Shown here in pieces: positions 36,283-45,470 of a stretch of DNA of 64,000 bases. Positions within the stretch are counted from its first letter, which is position 1, and the number at the start of each line of letters is the position of its first letter. Source of the DNA: Chelydra serpentina (Eukaryota; Chordata; Testudines; Chelydridae); assembly GCA_037349315.1 (NCBI GenBank), contig JBAIAC010000010.1, forward strand, positions 31,722,001 to 31,786,000, read 5' to 3'. Below the pieces are notes generated by a model that saw only the letters and a program-made list of their open reading frames with translations, had not been told where the DNA came from and did not search any database. The translations under genes were made by a program, and so were the position numbers.

Positions 36283-36984
36283 TCTGTTACATTTAATGCA
36301 TGCTGGGACCTGTCTGCAGCTACCCCAGGCATTAGCCCACTCATTCTCAAAGCACCAAATAAGGCAACAACAAATGCTGCCTTAAATAAAATGGCCTCCC
36401 TCTCACAGCTGCAGACCCATGACAGAGCCTTTGAAAACTCTGTCAGGGTTTCCAGTGTTATGGGTAACCTGTCATCCCTTCAGCACCCACCCCTTGTGGA
36501 ACATCCTGCTTAACATTTCCATACTATGAAATGCCTGCATGAGTCTGGGAAACCAGCCAACCTGCTCCAGTAGGACAGATCTGCTAGCCACCCAGAGATA
36601 GTGGAGGGAGCCAACCCATGATAGGTCAAAGGCACCACAAATTGCACTACCTGGTATGTAGGTATGGGCTACTCATAATAAGTCCCTAAATTCCACTAAC
36701 TCTGAAAGGCTGGCCTTATAGGCCCTCACAGTCCACAGTGCAACCAACTCTTCAACTAGTCCCACAGCTGCCGTGAGCCAGAGTTGTTTGAGCATGGTCC
36801 ATGGATCCCTGCTGGCCAACAGGGCAAGATCCCGGAATCTGTCATTCTGAAATCAAGAGATCATTGGTAACACCATTATCTATTCCTGGGACATGTCCTG
36901 CATGAAAAAGGATGTTAAACCACAGGCGGTGCAAAATGAAGCCCCTCAGCAGCCTGATTATCAAGCAGTCTTAGCCAACTGTAT

Positions 36985-37125
36985 ATTTACAGTATGGACC
37001 ACGGGTTGGTTGTCACACCAGAAACAGACTTTCTTGTTCTGAAAGTTTTCTTCCCAACTAGTGACTGCCACCAGTATAGGAAAAAACTTGATGAAGGCAA
37101 TGTCCCCTGTAATACCCTGAGTTAT
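36985..37125 (-). pseudogene. RNase H domain of Ngaro-like element
   Basis: The minus strand reads FFPILVAVTSWEENFQNKKV then CFWCDNQPVVHTVNIQLAKT. This matches the E...(S/C)DNxAVVHxxNxQ(T/L)xK block of DIRS/Ngaro RNase H, including the catalytic Asp of CDN. The next part, expected to end in a ...GxxNxxADxLSR block, continues to about 36850 with stops. The tRNA-SINE at 37134 lies directly upstream in transcription order. Confidence 0.75.
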
Positions 37126-37133
37126 ATACGGAG

Positions 37134-37324
37134 ATATGCCTATCTCATAGAACTGGAAGGACCTTGAAAGGTCATTGAGTCCTGTCCCCTGCCTTCACTA
37201 GCAGGACCAAGTACTGTCCCCTGACAGATTTTTGCCCCAGATCTCTAAATGGCCCCCTCAAGGATTGAACTCACAACCCTGGGTTTAGCAGGCCAATGCT
37301 CAAACCACTGAGCTATCCTCACCC
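37134..37324 (-). mobile_element. tRNA-derived SINE, tortoise Pol III type
   Basis: On the minus strand the head has tagctcagtggtttgagca (A-box region, 37298-37316) and ggttgtgagttcaatcc (B-box region, 37263-37279). The tail, ggactcaatgacctttc and ccttccagttctatgag, resembles the CR1 3' end. A tRNA-like head plus CR1-like tail is the published architecture of the cryptodiran tortoise Pol III SINE, mobilised by CR1. It lies inside the Ngaro-like element, so it is younger. This is the best taxonomic marker in the window. Confidence 0.85.
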
Positions 37325-37510
37325 TCCTGGTTTTCTGGCCACCTCTGTGTACACCACTCATCTTGAAAGTAAACCCCAAAACCTATACCTCCCAAGGTGT
37401 CAGATTGTATCTGCAGCTCAGTCTTGAGCAACCAGTTTGAACACCATATCAAAACCCCCATTAAATTCTTCCAAGAATCTTTCCCACACTTTGAATTCTT
37501 CCTTCATTCC

Positions 37511-37689
37511 CAGTGCTTACTTTGTGCCAGGGCTTGCCAGGGCTGAGCCCCAGCACCTCCAGCCTTGGCAGTCCATAGCCTCGGCACCTCTGGGCTTGCT
37601 GCATCAGTTATGAATGTAAAAAAATTGCTTGAACCCTGGCACCTAATTGCTTGAGCCCCAGCACCTCTTTCATTACAAATTAAGCACTG
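37511..37689. mobile_element. hAT-type MITE, CAGTGCTTA family
   Basis: 179 bp from CAGTGCTTACTTTGT to ACAAATTAAGCACTG, a 14- to 15-bp inverted repeat with one mismatch. Flanks TTCATTCC (37503-37510) and TTCATTGT (37690-37697) agree at six of eight positions, a decayed 8-bp TSD. Inside the Ngaro-like element. Confidence 0.7.
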
Positions 37690-37824
37690 TTCATTGTCCT
37701 TGTGATTCTGATAAAGTGGTGGGGTTCTCACACTTCAGAGGCCTAGATGCTAGACAAGCACAAAATGCTTCACCTGGAGCCACCTCCTGGCATGCAACAT
37801 TTAGGTGCCCATGACCACCTGTAG

Positions 37825-37935
37825 TTCCCTCAGAGTAATTTTCTTTGCCCCTTTGAAAGACCACATTAGTTCTCTGACCAATTCCAACTCCTCTGTAGAA
37901 ACATCCTAACCTATGTCCAGTTCAATGCCCAGGTA
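37825..37935 (-). pseudogene. RT thumb fragment of Ngaro-like element
   Basis: The minus strand gives LTYLGIELDIG, a stop, then DVSTEELELVRELMWSF and KKITLRELQVVMG. The LxYLGIELD...TLRELQ...G pattern is the conserved stretch just after the palm of DIRS/Ngaro reverse transcriptases. The catalytic YLDD box upstream was not found. Confidence 0.65.
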
Positions 37936-38330
37936 TGTTAAACTTTGGGCATGGCCATCTGTTTTGGGGTTTTTTCCTGCACCTGGTTAAATCCTGGGAT
38001 CTGGTGAATGCTGGCCAATCAACACCCTTTTCCCCAGCTAGCCAATGGGTGCCAGGTACTCCCAGGGGAAGAGCAACCTATTGTCCCTTAGCAAGTGTTT
38101 CCCTCCATTGCTGCTGAGTCTGTTCCCCTTTCACCACTGGCCCTATCAAGTTCCCCCACCTGTTGATGCTGGTGGGTAGCATCTGCAGTTGACCTAACAT
38201 TATTCTATTGGAGGGCTTCTCTAGAAAATAAAGATGGAATAAACACTCACCTGTATCCAAAGTGGTACAGGCATTGGGACGCAGCCCTCGCAGCAGACAC
38301 ATCTCTTGGTCCTGCATCAATAAGATGCTG

Positions 38331-39610
38331 AGTTCATAGGGCTGTCTTTAACTCTTATATTTATAATCCCCTCCCTGTGATCAGATGGTGAGCATGTGAG
38401 GCACCTGCAAGACGGCTTGCTCTTAATGAAAACTTTCTGAACATCTTCAGAAGCAGCTAGTGAGCTGCACCCTACTTCTGTATATTTCTAGACCCTTCTA
38501 GCTGAGTTTCCCTGCCCTGATCTCTGCATATGTGTAGACACGCAGAGTATTGCAACTAAAATGCATGTCTCCTCCCCACTTCTTCTCTCCATCTCTTTGG
38601 GAATATAAAATACATGAGCTACAAGTAGAACTGAAAATATTGCAAAAACTTTCTACAACCACCTTCTCCTTATGGACAGTAAAAATGTGGTACCAAATAT
38701 GAGCCCCAATGATGTAAAGTCTATGCAGGTCCCAGTGAGTTTATGGATGTAACAAGGAATAATATGGCCCAAACACTGGACAAATATTTTTAATCATTGC
38801 TGCCACCAGGAGAAATCAGAAGTGAACATTCATGGCAAGATTATTTTAGTAACATGGAGAGAAGCTTCATCTGCAAATCCAGTCAGCTTCAGCATATTTC
38901 AGACAACATCAAGAAATGAATTTATTAATTCATACCCTCTGAACTTAAAGGGCAAGGTGTATTATATACTACAGTGATTGGCTCAATATAAATGTGACAG
39001 ACAGAAGGCAGACAGATGATAGACAAATTATTATTATTGCACCACACTGTTCATAATTCACTCTACAAGAAAAGTGACCTTGGTAAAGTAGCCACGATCT
39101 GAAGGATAAACAGTGCAACTAGTTAATATCGGGAAAGAAAGGGGACTCAACAAATACAGCCTCATGATTTGCCATCAAGGTTATCTAACTTTCGGATGTC
39201 CTCCCTTTCTTTGAATTCACCTTGGTTTTCAAAAGCAAAAGAGATCTGTAAAGGTTATATGCAAATGTTTAGTAAATGCAGCTCCTTAACTTTCCCTCTG
39301 CATCCTGTCACTATAACATAAAACAAATGAACAAATGCTTGAGCTGATTGGTTTATTTCATTTTTCAGATTCAACTGTGTTATCACAAACATTTGGCACT
39401 CTTATTGAACTCTTCTGCACCTAAGACCCTGACAGGAGCTGTATTTCATACATCACTCTTGGGATTGATGTCCCCTAATTAATCTTTAGCACAAGGGAAA
39501 TCTAAACAACTGGAGGAGAATTTCCAGCTAGAAAACCTGTTGGAAAACAGAGCTTTAAGTTTACTGCCATTCTTACTTTATGCTCCTTAACATTGCTGTA
39601 CCTAATTCTG
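38331..39610. other. Non-coding
   Basis: No gene or bounded repeat recognised. Confidence 0.4.
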
Positions 39611-39797
39611 GTTATGATTAGGGCTGTCAAACTATCACAAAAAATTATCACAATTAATCACACTATTAAAAAAATAATTGTGATTAATCACAGTGTTAAT
39701 TGCACTGTTAAACAATAATAAAACACCAGACATAAATATTTTGGGATGTTTTCCACATTTTCAAATATATTGATTTCAATTACAACACAGAATACAG

Positions 39798-40101
39798 TGA
39801 TAGGTTTAAGTGTAGTAGCCGTGTTAGTCTGTGTCAGCAAAATGAAAATAAGAAAGAAAAACTTGTAGCACCTTAGAGACTAACAAATTTATTTCAGCAT
39901 AAGCTTTCGTGGGTTAGTACCCACTTCATCGGATGCATGGAATGAAAATATACTTCAGACAGATATTTATACAGTCAGAGAAACATGATGGTCCAGGTGT
40001 ATAGACCAAGCTTAAGAGGCTAATTAGTTGAGAGGAAACATGACAGCAGGGGAAGAAAAAGCTTTTGAAGTGATAAACAAGATGGTCACACAGGTGTGAC
40101 C
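39798..40101 (-). mobile_element. Penelope-like element end fragment in hAT arm
   Basis: It is bounded by the 9-bp duplication AGAATACAG (39789-39797 and 40102-40110). On the minus strand ccgatgaagtggg, a short loop, cccacgaaagcttatgctg and aaataaatttgttagtctct form a terminus of the Penelope-like type. The core ccgatga...gtggg/cccac...gaaa resembles a hammerhead ribozyme core with one deviation from CUGAUGA. No coding part is retained. Confidence 0.65.
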
Positions 40102-40343
40102 AGAATACAGGTACACTGCTCACTCTATATTATTATTTTTATTGCAAATATTTGCACTGTAAAAAAGATAAACAAAAGAAATAGTATTTTTCAATTCACC
40201 TCAAACAAGTACTGTAGTGTAATCTTTTTGTCATGCAATTTACAAATGTAGAATTTTTTACATAACTGCACTCAAAACCAAAACAATGTAAAACTTTAGA
40301 GCCTACAAGTTCACTCAGTCCTACTTCTTGTTCAGCCAATCGC

Positions 40344-40568
40344 TCAAACAAGTTTGTTTACATTTACAAGAGATAATGCTGCATGCTTCTTATGTACAAT
40401 GTAATCTGAAAGTGAAAACAGGCATTCACATGGCACTGTTGTAGCTGGCGTTGCAAGGTATTTACATGCCAGATATGCTAAACATTCATATGTCCCTTCA
40501 TGCTTCAACCACCATTCCAAAGAACATGCTTCCATGCTGATGACAGGTTCTGCTTGATAATGATCCAA
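40344..40568 (-). pseudogene. hAT transposase C-terminal dimerisation domain
   Basis: The minus-strand frame of 75 residues has EWWLKHEGTYECLAYLACKY, then LATPATTVPCECLFSLSDYI and NVNKLV. The WW...YL..PATxVPxExxFS pattern is the hAT C-terminal dimerisation domain. ECLFS replaces the usual ERLFS, and a stop follows NVNKLV where the family usually continues. Sequence leading into it continues upstream to about 40742 with an internal deletion. The rest of the transposase (RNase H fold, BED finger) is absent. Confidence 0.85.
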
Positions 40569-40769
40569 AGCAGTGTGGACTGACGCATGTTCATTTTCAT
40601 CATCATGATTAAGATGCCACCAAGAGAAGGTTGATTTTCTTTTCTGGTGGTTCAGGTTCTGTAGTTTCTTAATTGAAATATATGGCAGAATTGGGGTAAA
40701 ACCATGGAGCAGGAGACATACAATTGTCCCCCAAGGAGTTCAGTCACAATGTAATTAATGCATCATTTT

Positions 40770-40960
40770 TTAACGACCGCCATCAGCATAGAAGCATGTC
40801 TGGAAATTCCAGACTGGAATGGTGATCGAAGCATGAAGGGGCATACAAATCTTTAGCATATCTGGCATATACTTTGCAATGCCTGCTACAATAGTGCCCA
40901 GTGAACACATGTTTTCACTTTCAGCTGACATCATAAATAAGAAGCCTGTAGCATTAGCTC
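40770..40960 (+). pseudogene. Second, degraded hAT transposase C-terminus
   Basis: On the plus strand catgaaggggcatacaaatc, tatctggcatatactttgc, aatgcctgctacaatagtgc and ttttcactttcagctgac match the minus-strand copy at 40344-40568, block by block. This gives the element its inverted symmetry. It stops where the CR1 begins at 40962. Confidence 0.7.
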
Positions 40961-40961
40961 G

Positions 40962-41397
40962 AAAATGATTAGGGGGCTGGGGCACATGACTTACGAGAAG
41001 AAGCTGAGGGAAATGGGGTGGTTTAGTCTGCAGAAGAGAAGAATGGGGGGGATTTGATAGCAGCCTTCAACTACCTGAAAGGGGGTTCCAAAAGGATGGA
41101 GCTCGGCTGTTCTCAGTGGTGGCAGATGACAGAACAAGGAGCAATGGTCTCAAGTTGCAGTGGGGGAAGTTGAGGTTGGATAGTAGGAAACACTATTTCA
41201 CTAGGTGGGTGGTGAAGCACTGGAATGGGTTACCTAGGCAGGTGGTGGAATCTCCATCCTTAGAGGTTTTTAAGGCCCAGCTTGACAAAGCCTTGGCTGG
41301 AATGATTTAGTTGGTGTTGGTCCTGCTTTGAGCAGGGAATTAGACTAGATGACCTCCTGAGGTCTCCTCCAACCATAATATTCTATGAATCTATGAC
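40962..41397 (+). mobile_element. CR1 LINE 3' end inserted in hAT element
   Basis: About 435 bp from agggggctggggcacatgac through ggtttttaaggcccagcttg to the tail tctatgaatctatgac. The frame 41116-41310 retains [20 protein letters not shown]. hAT sequence resumes directly after it (gtaggctctaaagttttac), so CR1 came later. Confidence 0.9.
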
Positions 41398-41801
41398 TTG
41401 TAGGCTCTAAAGTTTTACATTATTTTGTTTTTGAGTTCAGTCATGTAACAAAAAAAATCTACATTTGTAAATTGCACTTTCACAATAAAGATTTTGCACT
41501 ACAATACTTATATGAGGTGAATTGAAAAATACTACTTCTTTTGTTTATCTTTTTTACAGTGCAAATATTTGTAATAAAAATAATATAAAATGAGCACTGT
41601 ATACTTCTTATTCTGTGTTGTAATTGAAATCAATATATTTGAAAATGTAGAAAAACATCCAAAAACATTCATAATACATTTAAACTGGTATTTTATTATT
41701 AACAGTGTGAATAAAACTGTGATTGATCTTTTAATTGAGTCAATGTGTTTTGAGTTAATTGCTTGATTTAACTGTGATTAATGGACAGCCTTAGTTATGA
41801 T

Positions 41802-43012
41802 ATTGTTGCCACTTTTATGGGTGTTCCAGTTGGGAGTAGAAATTGGTGGCAGCCAGGTATTTCTTTGATGCAGACTTGTTCATTTACAAGGAATGTACAA
41901 ATTCCTGTATCTCTGAACACAGAAGAAACCAAGAATAAAAAGGAGCAGTTTCTTAGCTTACAGTCTTAAGCCCTTTTACCAACACCAGCCAGACCCAAAA
42001 GCTCTCTAGTTTTTTCCAGGTCACACTGTACTTGCTTGTTTTTTCTTGCCTTTTTTCCTCTGCCTCTCTTTCGTGTCTTGTCTGTGACCTAAGTCTCTGT
42101 GTGTTCACACTCCCACACACCACTATCCAAAACATGCCAAAAACTCCTGGGTGGCTTCCCAAACACCTGTTGTCTTCTGTAGGGCTTATGTTTCCCGTTA
42201 TGTTAATTAAACGGTGAGTTCAGACCTTTCCACCTCAATGTGGTTTTAGCCCAATCCATAACAAGGTTTCACACAGCAAAGAACAATACTAAATATATGA
42301 TTGGTTTGGATATTAATTGAATAAGCTTTATTCAGTAATCCACCTGCTCATGAGTGGCTGAGAATCAGCCCAATTACAAATACTCTAGAATATTTGGAAC
42401 CCAAGTGTCAAACTTTTGGGCAATAGTTGATGAAACATAGTTTATGTGACAGCCTCAGAATGCAACAAATTGGTGAAGCTGAATGATTCTGTGATGGAGT
42501 GAAGGCCCCTGCTGGCCAACAATGGATAGTGCTCATATGGGGTAATCCTGACTTGTTAACCAGAGAAGGACAGAAAACATGGAGTGTTCATAGGCAGAAA
42601 GTTGTAGGTAGAGCAAGGGCACAATCCTGAAAAAAGTGTGTATGAAAATATAAATATATAATGGGTTCCTGACAAAGCATTTACTATAGAAGCACTGGTG
42701 AGTACTTCTATGATATATATCTCCCTCCCTCTGCATTCATCCTGCTTTTCTTATTACTGTTCTTGATAACGCAAAGCAAATGGTGGGGAAAATTGACATC
42801 TACAACATCAGATGCTCTGGGCATCCACTGGACATGCATTTGAAACAATATTTAAATTAGACGCAACACATAATTATCTCATCTCCCCTCCCTCCCGCAC
42901 TCTCCCACTGTTGTTGCGAGAGAACAGTTCTGTTGTACAGACTTTCTCTCCCAGCTGAACTGCATGCTTGCTTTGCATGCATTACAGTTCTGGTGCATTC
43001 ATTCAATGGATA
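41802..43012. other. Non-coding, perhaps an old repeat
   Basis: 41802-42480 has T-rich and CACACC-rich patches that look repeat-derived, but I found no ends, TSD or motif. 42480-43012 has nothing recognised. Short open frames on both strands carry no motif. Confidence 0.35.
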
Positions 43013-43377
43013 CAGGGCCAGCTCCAGGCACCAGCTTTCCAAGCTGGTGCTTGGGGTGGCATCGAGAATGGGGCGGCAGTCCGAGTCCTGCGGCGGCAAT
43101 TCGGCGGCAGGTCCACTCTTCCCGCCGCCGAGGGACTCGGACTGCCGCCCCATTCTCACCCACCGCCGCGGCAATTCGGAGGCACGTCCGCCGCTCTTCC
43201 CTTGCCACGGTAGACTCGGACTGCCTGCGTCGTGGGCGGGGCCCCGCCCCCGACGCAGGCAGACGTAGCAGGGCTCCACCCCCGACACAAGCAGACGTAG
43301 CGGGGCCCCTCCCCCGACGCAGGCAGGCATTGGGGGCGGGGCCCCGCTACATCTTCCTGCATCGGGGGCGGTAAAAC
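43013..43377. mobile_element. hAT-type GC-rich MITE, 3' end lost
   Basis: It starts CAGGGCCAGCTCCAGGCACC and shares the next lines (accagctttccaagctggtg, cttgggg) with the intact copy at 3880. It ends at ggggcggtaaaacaa, where the expected right terminal repeat is missing, so no TSD can be seen. Unlike the 3880 copy it contains an expanded GC-rich segment (43221-43331). Open frames up to 175 codons crossing it are composition artefacts. Confidence 0.75.
43221..43331. repeat. GC palindrome plus three-unit minisatellite
   Basis: 43221-43262 is a loop-less palindrome with 21-bp arms (ctgcctgcgtcgtgggcggg against cccgcccccgacgcaggcag), one mismatch. It runs into about three units of 30-33 bp, each containing cccccgac-ca-gcag-c (43238-43270, 43271-43301, 43302-43331). 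Confidence 0.8.
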
Positions 43378-43736
43378 AATACAAAGGAAGTTTATTTTGC
43401 TGAGCATGATTTGTAACTACCTGCAGTTCAGTTTAGACTAGGAGAGTTTTATTTGCCAGGAAAAAAGGAATACACTTATCTTTAATATATTATCATTAAA
43501 TAAACATTTTTCATGCACAAGATTTGTTATATTAAAGAGCATTAAAATTATATCATCTAGCTCTTTTATATTGAAAGGCTGCATATATTACAGGGGGGAA
43601 AGGCATCTAATGCTGAGCTAGAAAGGTATAAATAATTATAAGACCCCTCCAAAACAAAAATCTGCTTTTGACTTGCTATCTTTGGAATTCTTTTTGGCAG
43701 GTAGGTATCTCTCCTGTTAATAACTGACTTCAGCTG
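43378..43736. other. Non-coding
   Basis: Nothing recognised. Confidence 0.4.
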
Positions 43737-43850
43737 AGATTTTTAAAGGGGACTTCAGAATTTAGGTGTCCAACTAGCACTGACTTTCAATAGGAGTTGG
43801 GTACCTAACTCCCTTTGGCCTCCTGGAAAATTTCTGTCTTAACTCCTTGG
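43737..43850. repeat. Palindromic interspersed repeat
   Basis: gatttttaaaggggacttca at the left and gcctcctggaaaatttctg at the right are inverted. The centre pairs ggtgtccaactagcactg with aggagttgggtacc. Same family as 47765-47880. Non-coding. Confidence 0.55.
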
Positions 43851-44484
43851 GGTCCCCTTAAGATACACTCTGACCAGTGATCTTCACTTTTCCAGTGTAA
43901 AGATGTAAAACAATGCCAGGTAGTTCAATGGTTTCAATTTTAAAGGGAGGCAGAGTATTGGATTACAAGTGCCCCTGCATCATTGGAGCCACAAATTTAA
44001 TCAAGGTTCTAAACTCCTTAGATATAATCACAAGAATCTCATTCGCAGATGGGTGATTACAAAATGTCAGCCAGGAATTCCTGGTTTCATAAGGATCCTA
44101 GAACACCCTTCTTTGTCCCACAGAGCTGCATTTGAAACAGCAGCAACATGCAATGCTTTTTGAGGGCCATTCATGTGAAATTCTGATACACATATATCAA
44201 CTGGGCACTGCGGTTATGACTACTTTGAATTTAAAGCAGACTGGGTAAACTAATCAACATCCTAATTCAATCATAATGTTTTTCACAAAGAACAGAAGTA
44301 CACCAACTCATCCAACTTGTGAATGAGAAAACACTGATCAGCTAGGAGATGCGCTTGTTTTAGGACAGGCAACAATTTCTGTATAGAACTGAACTGACTT
44401 GTTATATGTGGGGTTAGAGCAGAAACTACAATGATACAAAGACTCTTGTTAAATGGTGGCAACAGTGCAGCATTTATTTTATTT
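43851..44484. other. Non-coding
   Basis: Nothing firm. agtattggattacaagtgcc near 43952 has a faint tRNA-like look, not enough to call. Confidence 0.35.
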
Positions 44485-44889
44485 GTAGTGTTGTAGCCAT
44501 GGTGGTCCCTGGACGTTAGAGACAAGGTGGGTGAGGTAATATCTTTTATTGGACTAACTTCTGTTGATGAAAGAGACAAGGTTTTGAGCTAAACTGAGCT
44601 CTTCTTCAGGTCTGGAAAACATATTCAGAGTGCCACAGCTAAATATAAGGTGAAAGAGATTGTGGTGTGTTAACATCACTGCAATCATAGGACCAAAAAA
44701 GAGAATCGGTGGTTTATGGATTGGTGTAATGAGCCATGAATCCAGTGTCTTTATGAAGACCATGATTTTTAGGATCTAGCAAAGTTATTAATTTAAGCTC
44801 CCAGGCTTGAATTTTGAAAGTGTTATTCAGGTTTCCTTTGAGGATGAGGACTATTCACTCACAGATCCTATACACATCTACCACAGCAT

Positions 44890-45020
44890 GTGGTGTACCT
44901 CATCCAGTGCACTAAATGCCCCAATAACAACTATGTGGATGAAACCAGACAATCACTATGCTCTTCAATGAACTCACACAGAAACATTATGAAACACCCT
45001 ATCACCTGTGGGCGAACACT
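44890..45020 (+). pseudogene. Penelope GIY-YIG endonuclease remnant, copy 1
   Basis: The frame from 44890 reads VVYLIQCTKCPNNNYVDETR then QSL. It matches the VVYLIxC..C...YVGET.R.L core of Penelope GIY-YIG nucleases, but the Gly of YVG is Asp here. The catalytic Arg of ETRQSL is kept. The frame fails after HRN; the following segment (SPxGEHFS-type) is shifted. Confidence 0.75.
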
Positions 45021-45129
45021 TTTCACAAAACAATCACTCTATGTCTGACCTCTCAAGCCTCATCCTTAAGGAAACCTGCACAACACCTTCAAAAGACTAG
45101 CCTGGGAGCTTAAATTCATAACTTTGCTA

Positions 45130-45285
45130 GACACTATTGGACTGTCTACACAGCAACTAGACACCTGCAGCTAGCCTGTGCCAGCTGACTTGTGCTCGTG
45201 GGGCTCGGGCTGTGGGGCTATTTCATTGCTGTGTAGACTTCCTAGCTTAGGCTGGAGCCCAGGCTCTAGGACCCTGAGAGGTAGG
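45130..45285. mobile_element. MITE fragment inside Penelope copy
   Basis: ctgtctacacagcaactaga, gtggggctcgggctgtgggg and attgctgtgtagac match the left half of the element at 5895-6172. The right half is missing; Penelope sequence resumes near 45290. Confidence 0.6.
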
Positions 45286-45470
45286 AATATGTATTAACTA
45301 CTTATGCTAAACAATCTCTTCCACCTTGTATTTAGCTGTGACACTCCAAGTACCTTTCCCTGTGTAGCTCGAAAGCTTGTCTCTCTCACCAACAGAAGTT
45401 GGTCCAATGAAAGATATTACCTCACCCACCTTGTCTCTCTAATCTCCTGGGACCATATTTTCGTGTACAT

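Larger units (their letters stand above)
35445..36375 (-). pseudogene. Tyrosine recombinase of Ngaro-like element
   Basis: The recombinase cuts and joins DNA through a 3'-phosphotyrosine link. The minus strand shows box I as REAILFKAAFVVALFGALRM followed by SGL, with the first catalytic Arg near 36340. Box II reads HFFRIGAAM at about 35531-35557 (H-x-x-R; the usual HSFRIGAAT). It is followed by GRWKSRYYRTYV near 35450-35480 with the nucleophilic Tyr. Two MITEs (35954-36282 and 35730-35854) lie between boxes I and II. A stop or shift separates HFFRIGAAM from GRWKS. Catalytic residues are still recognisable, but the frame is destroyed. Confidence 0.75.
34440..38330 (-). mobile_element. Ngaro-like tyrosine-recombinase retrotransposon, decayed
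   Basis: On the minus strand, in transcription order, are an RT thumb fragment (about 37830-37935), RNase H (about 36990-37125), tyrosine recombinase (about 36370-35445) and an SGNH-hydrolase-like domain (about 35400-35020). This domain order, with an esterase-like SGNH module at the end, is that of Ngaro-group YR retrotransposons. These integrate with a tyrosine recombinase instead of a DDE integrase, so no target-site duplication is expected. The gag and most of the RT are missing. Frameshifts and four later insertions break it: MITEs at 35730, 35954 and 37511, and a SINE at 37134. Outer ends are uncertain; no split direct repeat could be confirmed. Confidence 0.7.
39619..41793. mobile_element. 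hAT element with inverted transposase arms, 8-bp TSD
   Basis: Ends TAGGGCTGTC and GACAGCCTTA are inverted. A perfect 8-bp duplication GTTATGAT flanks them (39611-39618 and 41794-41801). The two halves are long inverted copies of the same hAT 3' region: 39640-40340 matches the complement of 41400-41780. The transposase C-terminus occurs on the minus strand at 40344-40568 and again, degraded, on the plus strand at about 40770-40960. A Penelope-like fragment (39798-40101) and a CR1 (40962-41397) inserted later, one in each arm. It could not make transposase itself; the shared TSD suggests the fold-back form moved as a unit. Confidence 0.85.
44485..45470 (+). mobile_element. Penelope-like retroelement with inverted left end
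   Basis: The right part (44850-45470, plus strand) runs from a GIY-YIG nuclease remnant through agctcgaaagcttgtctctc to the terminus tctctaatctcctgggacc. The left part (44485-44849) is the same terminal sequence in opposite orientation (gtagccatggtggtccctgg, then gaggtaatatcttttattgg). An inverted, 5'-truncated copy joined at the front is a known feature of Penelope-like insertions. A MITE fragment (45130-45285) interrupts it. These elements use reverse transcriptase plus a GIY-YIG endonuclease; only the nuclease end survives here. Confidence 0.75.

Noticed and set aside
35910..36296. 128-codon plus-strand open frame
   Set aside because: Mostly the TSD-bounded hAT MITE at 35954-36282.
37263..37316. 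tRNA gene on the minus strand
   Set aside because: A and B boxes are present, but the body continues into a CR1-like tail; it is a SINE head.
43221..43331. CRISPR-like array of short repeats
   Set aside because: Only three contiguous units without spacers, in a vertebrate MITE; a minisatellite.
43060..43370. CpG island marking a host promoter
   Set aside because: The CpG content belongs to the MITE family also seen at 3880, with no gene next to it.
42857..43384. 175-codon open frame on the minus strand and three overlapping plus-strand frames
   Set aside because: They cross the GC-rich hAT MITE and its palindrome; low stop density, not a protein gene.
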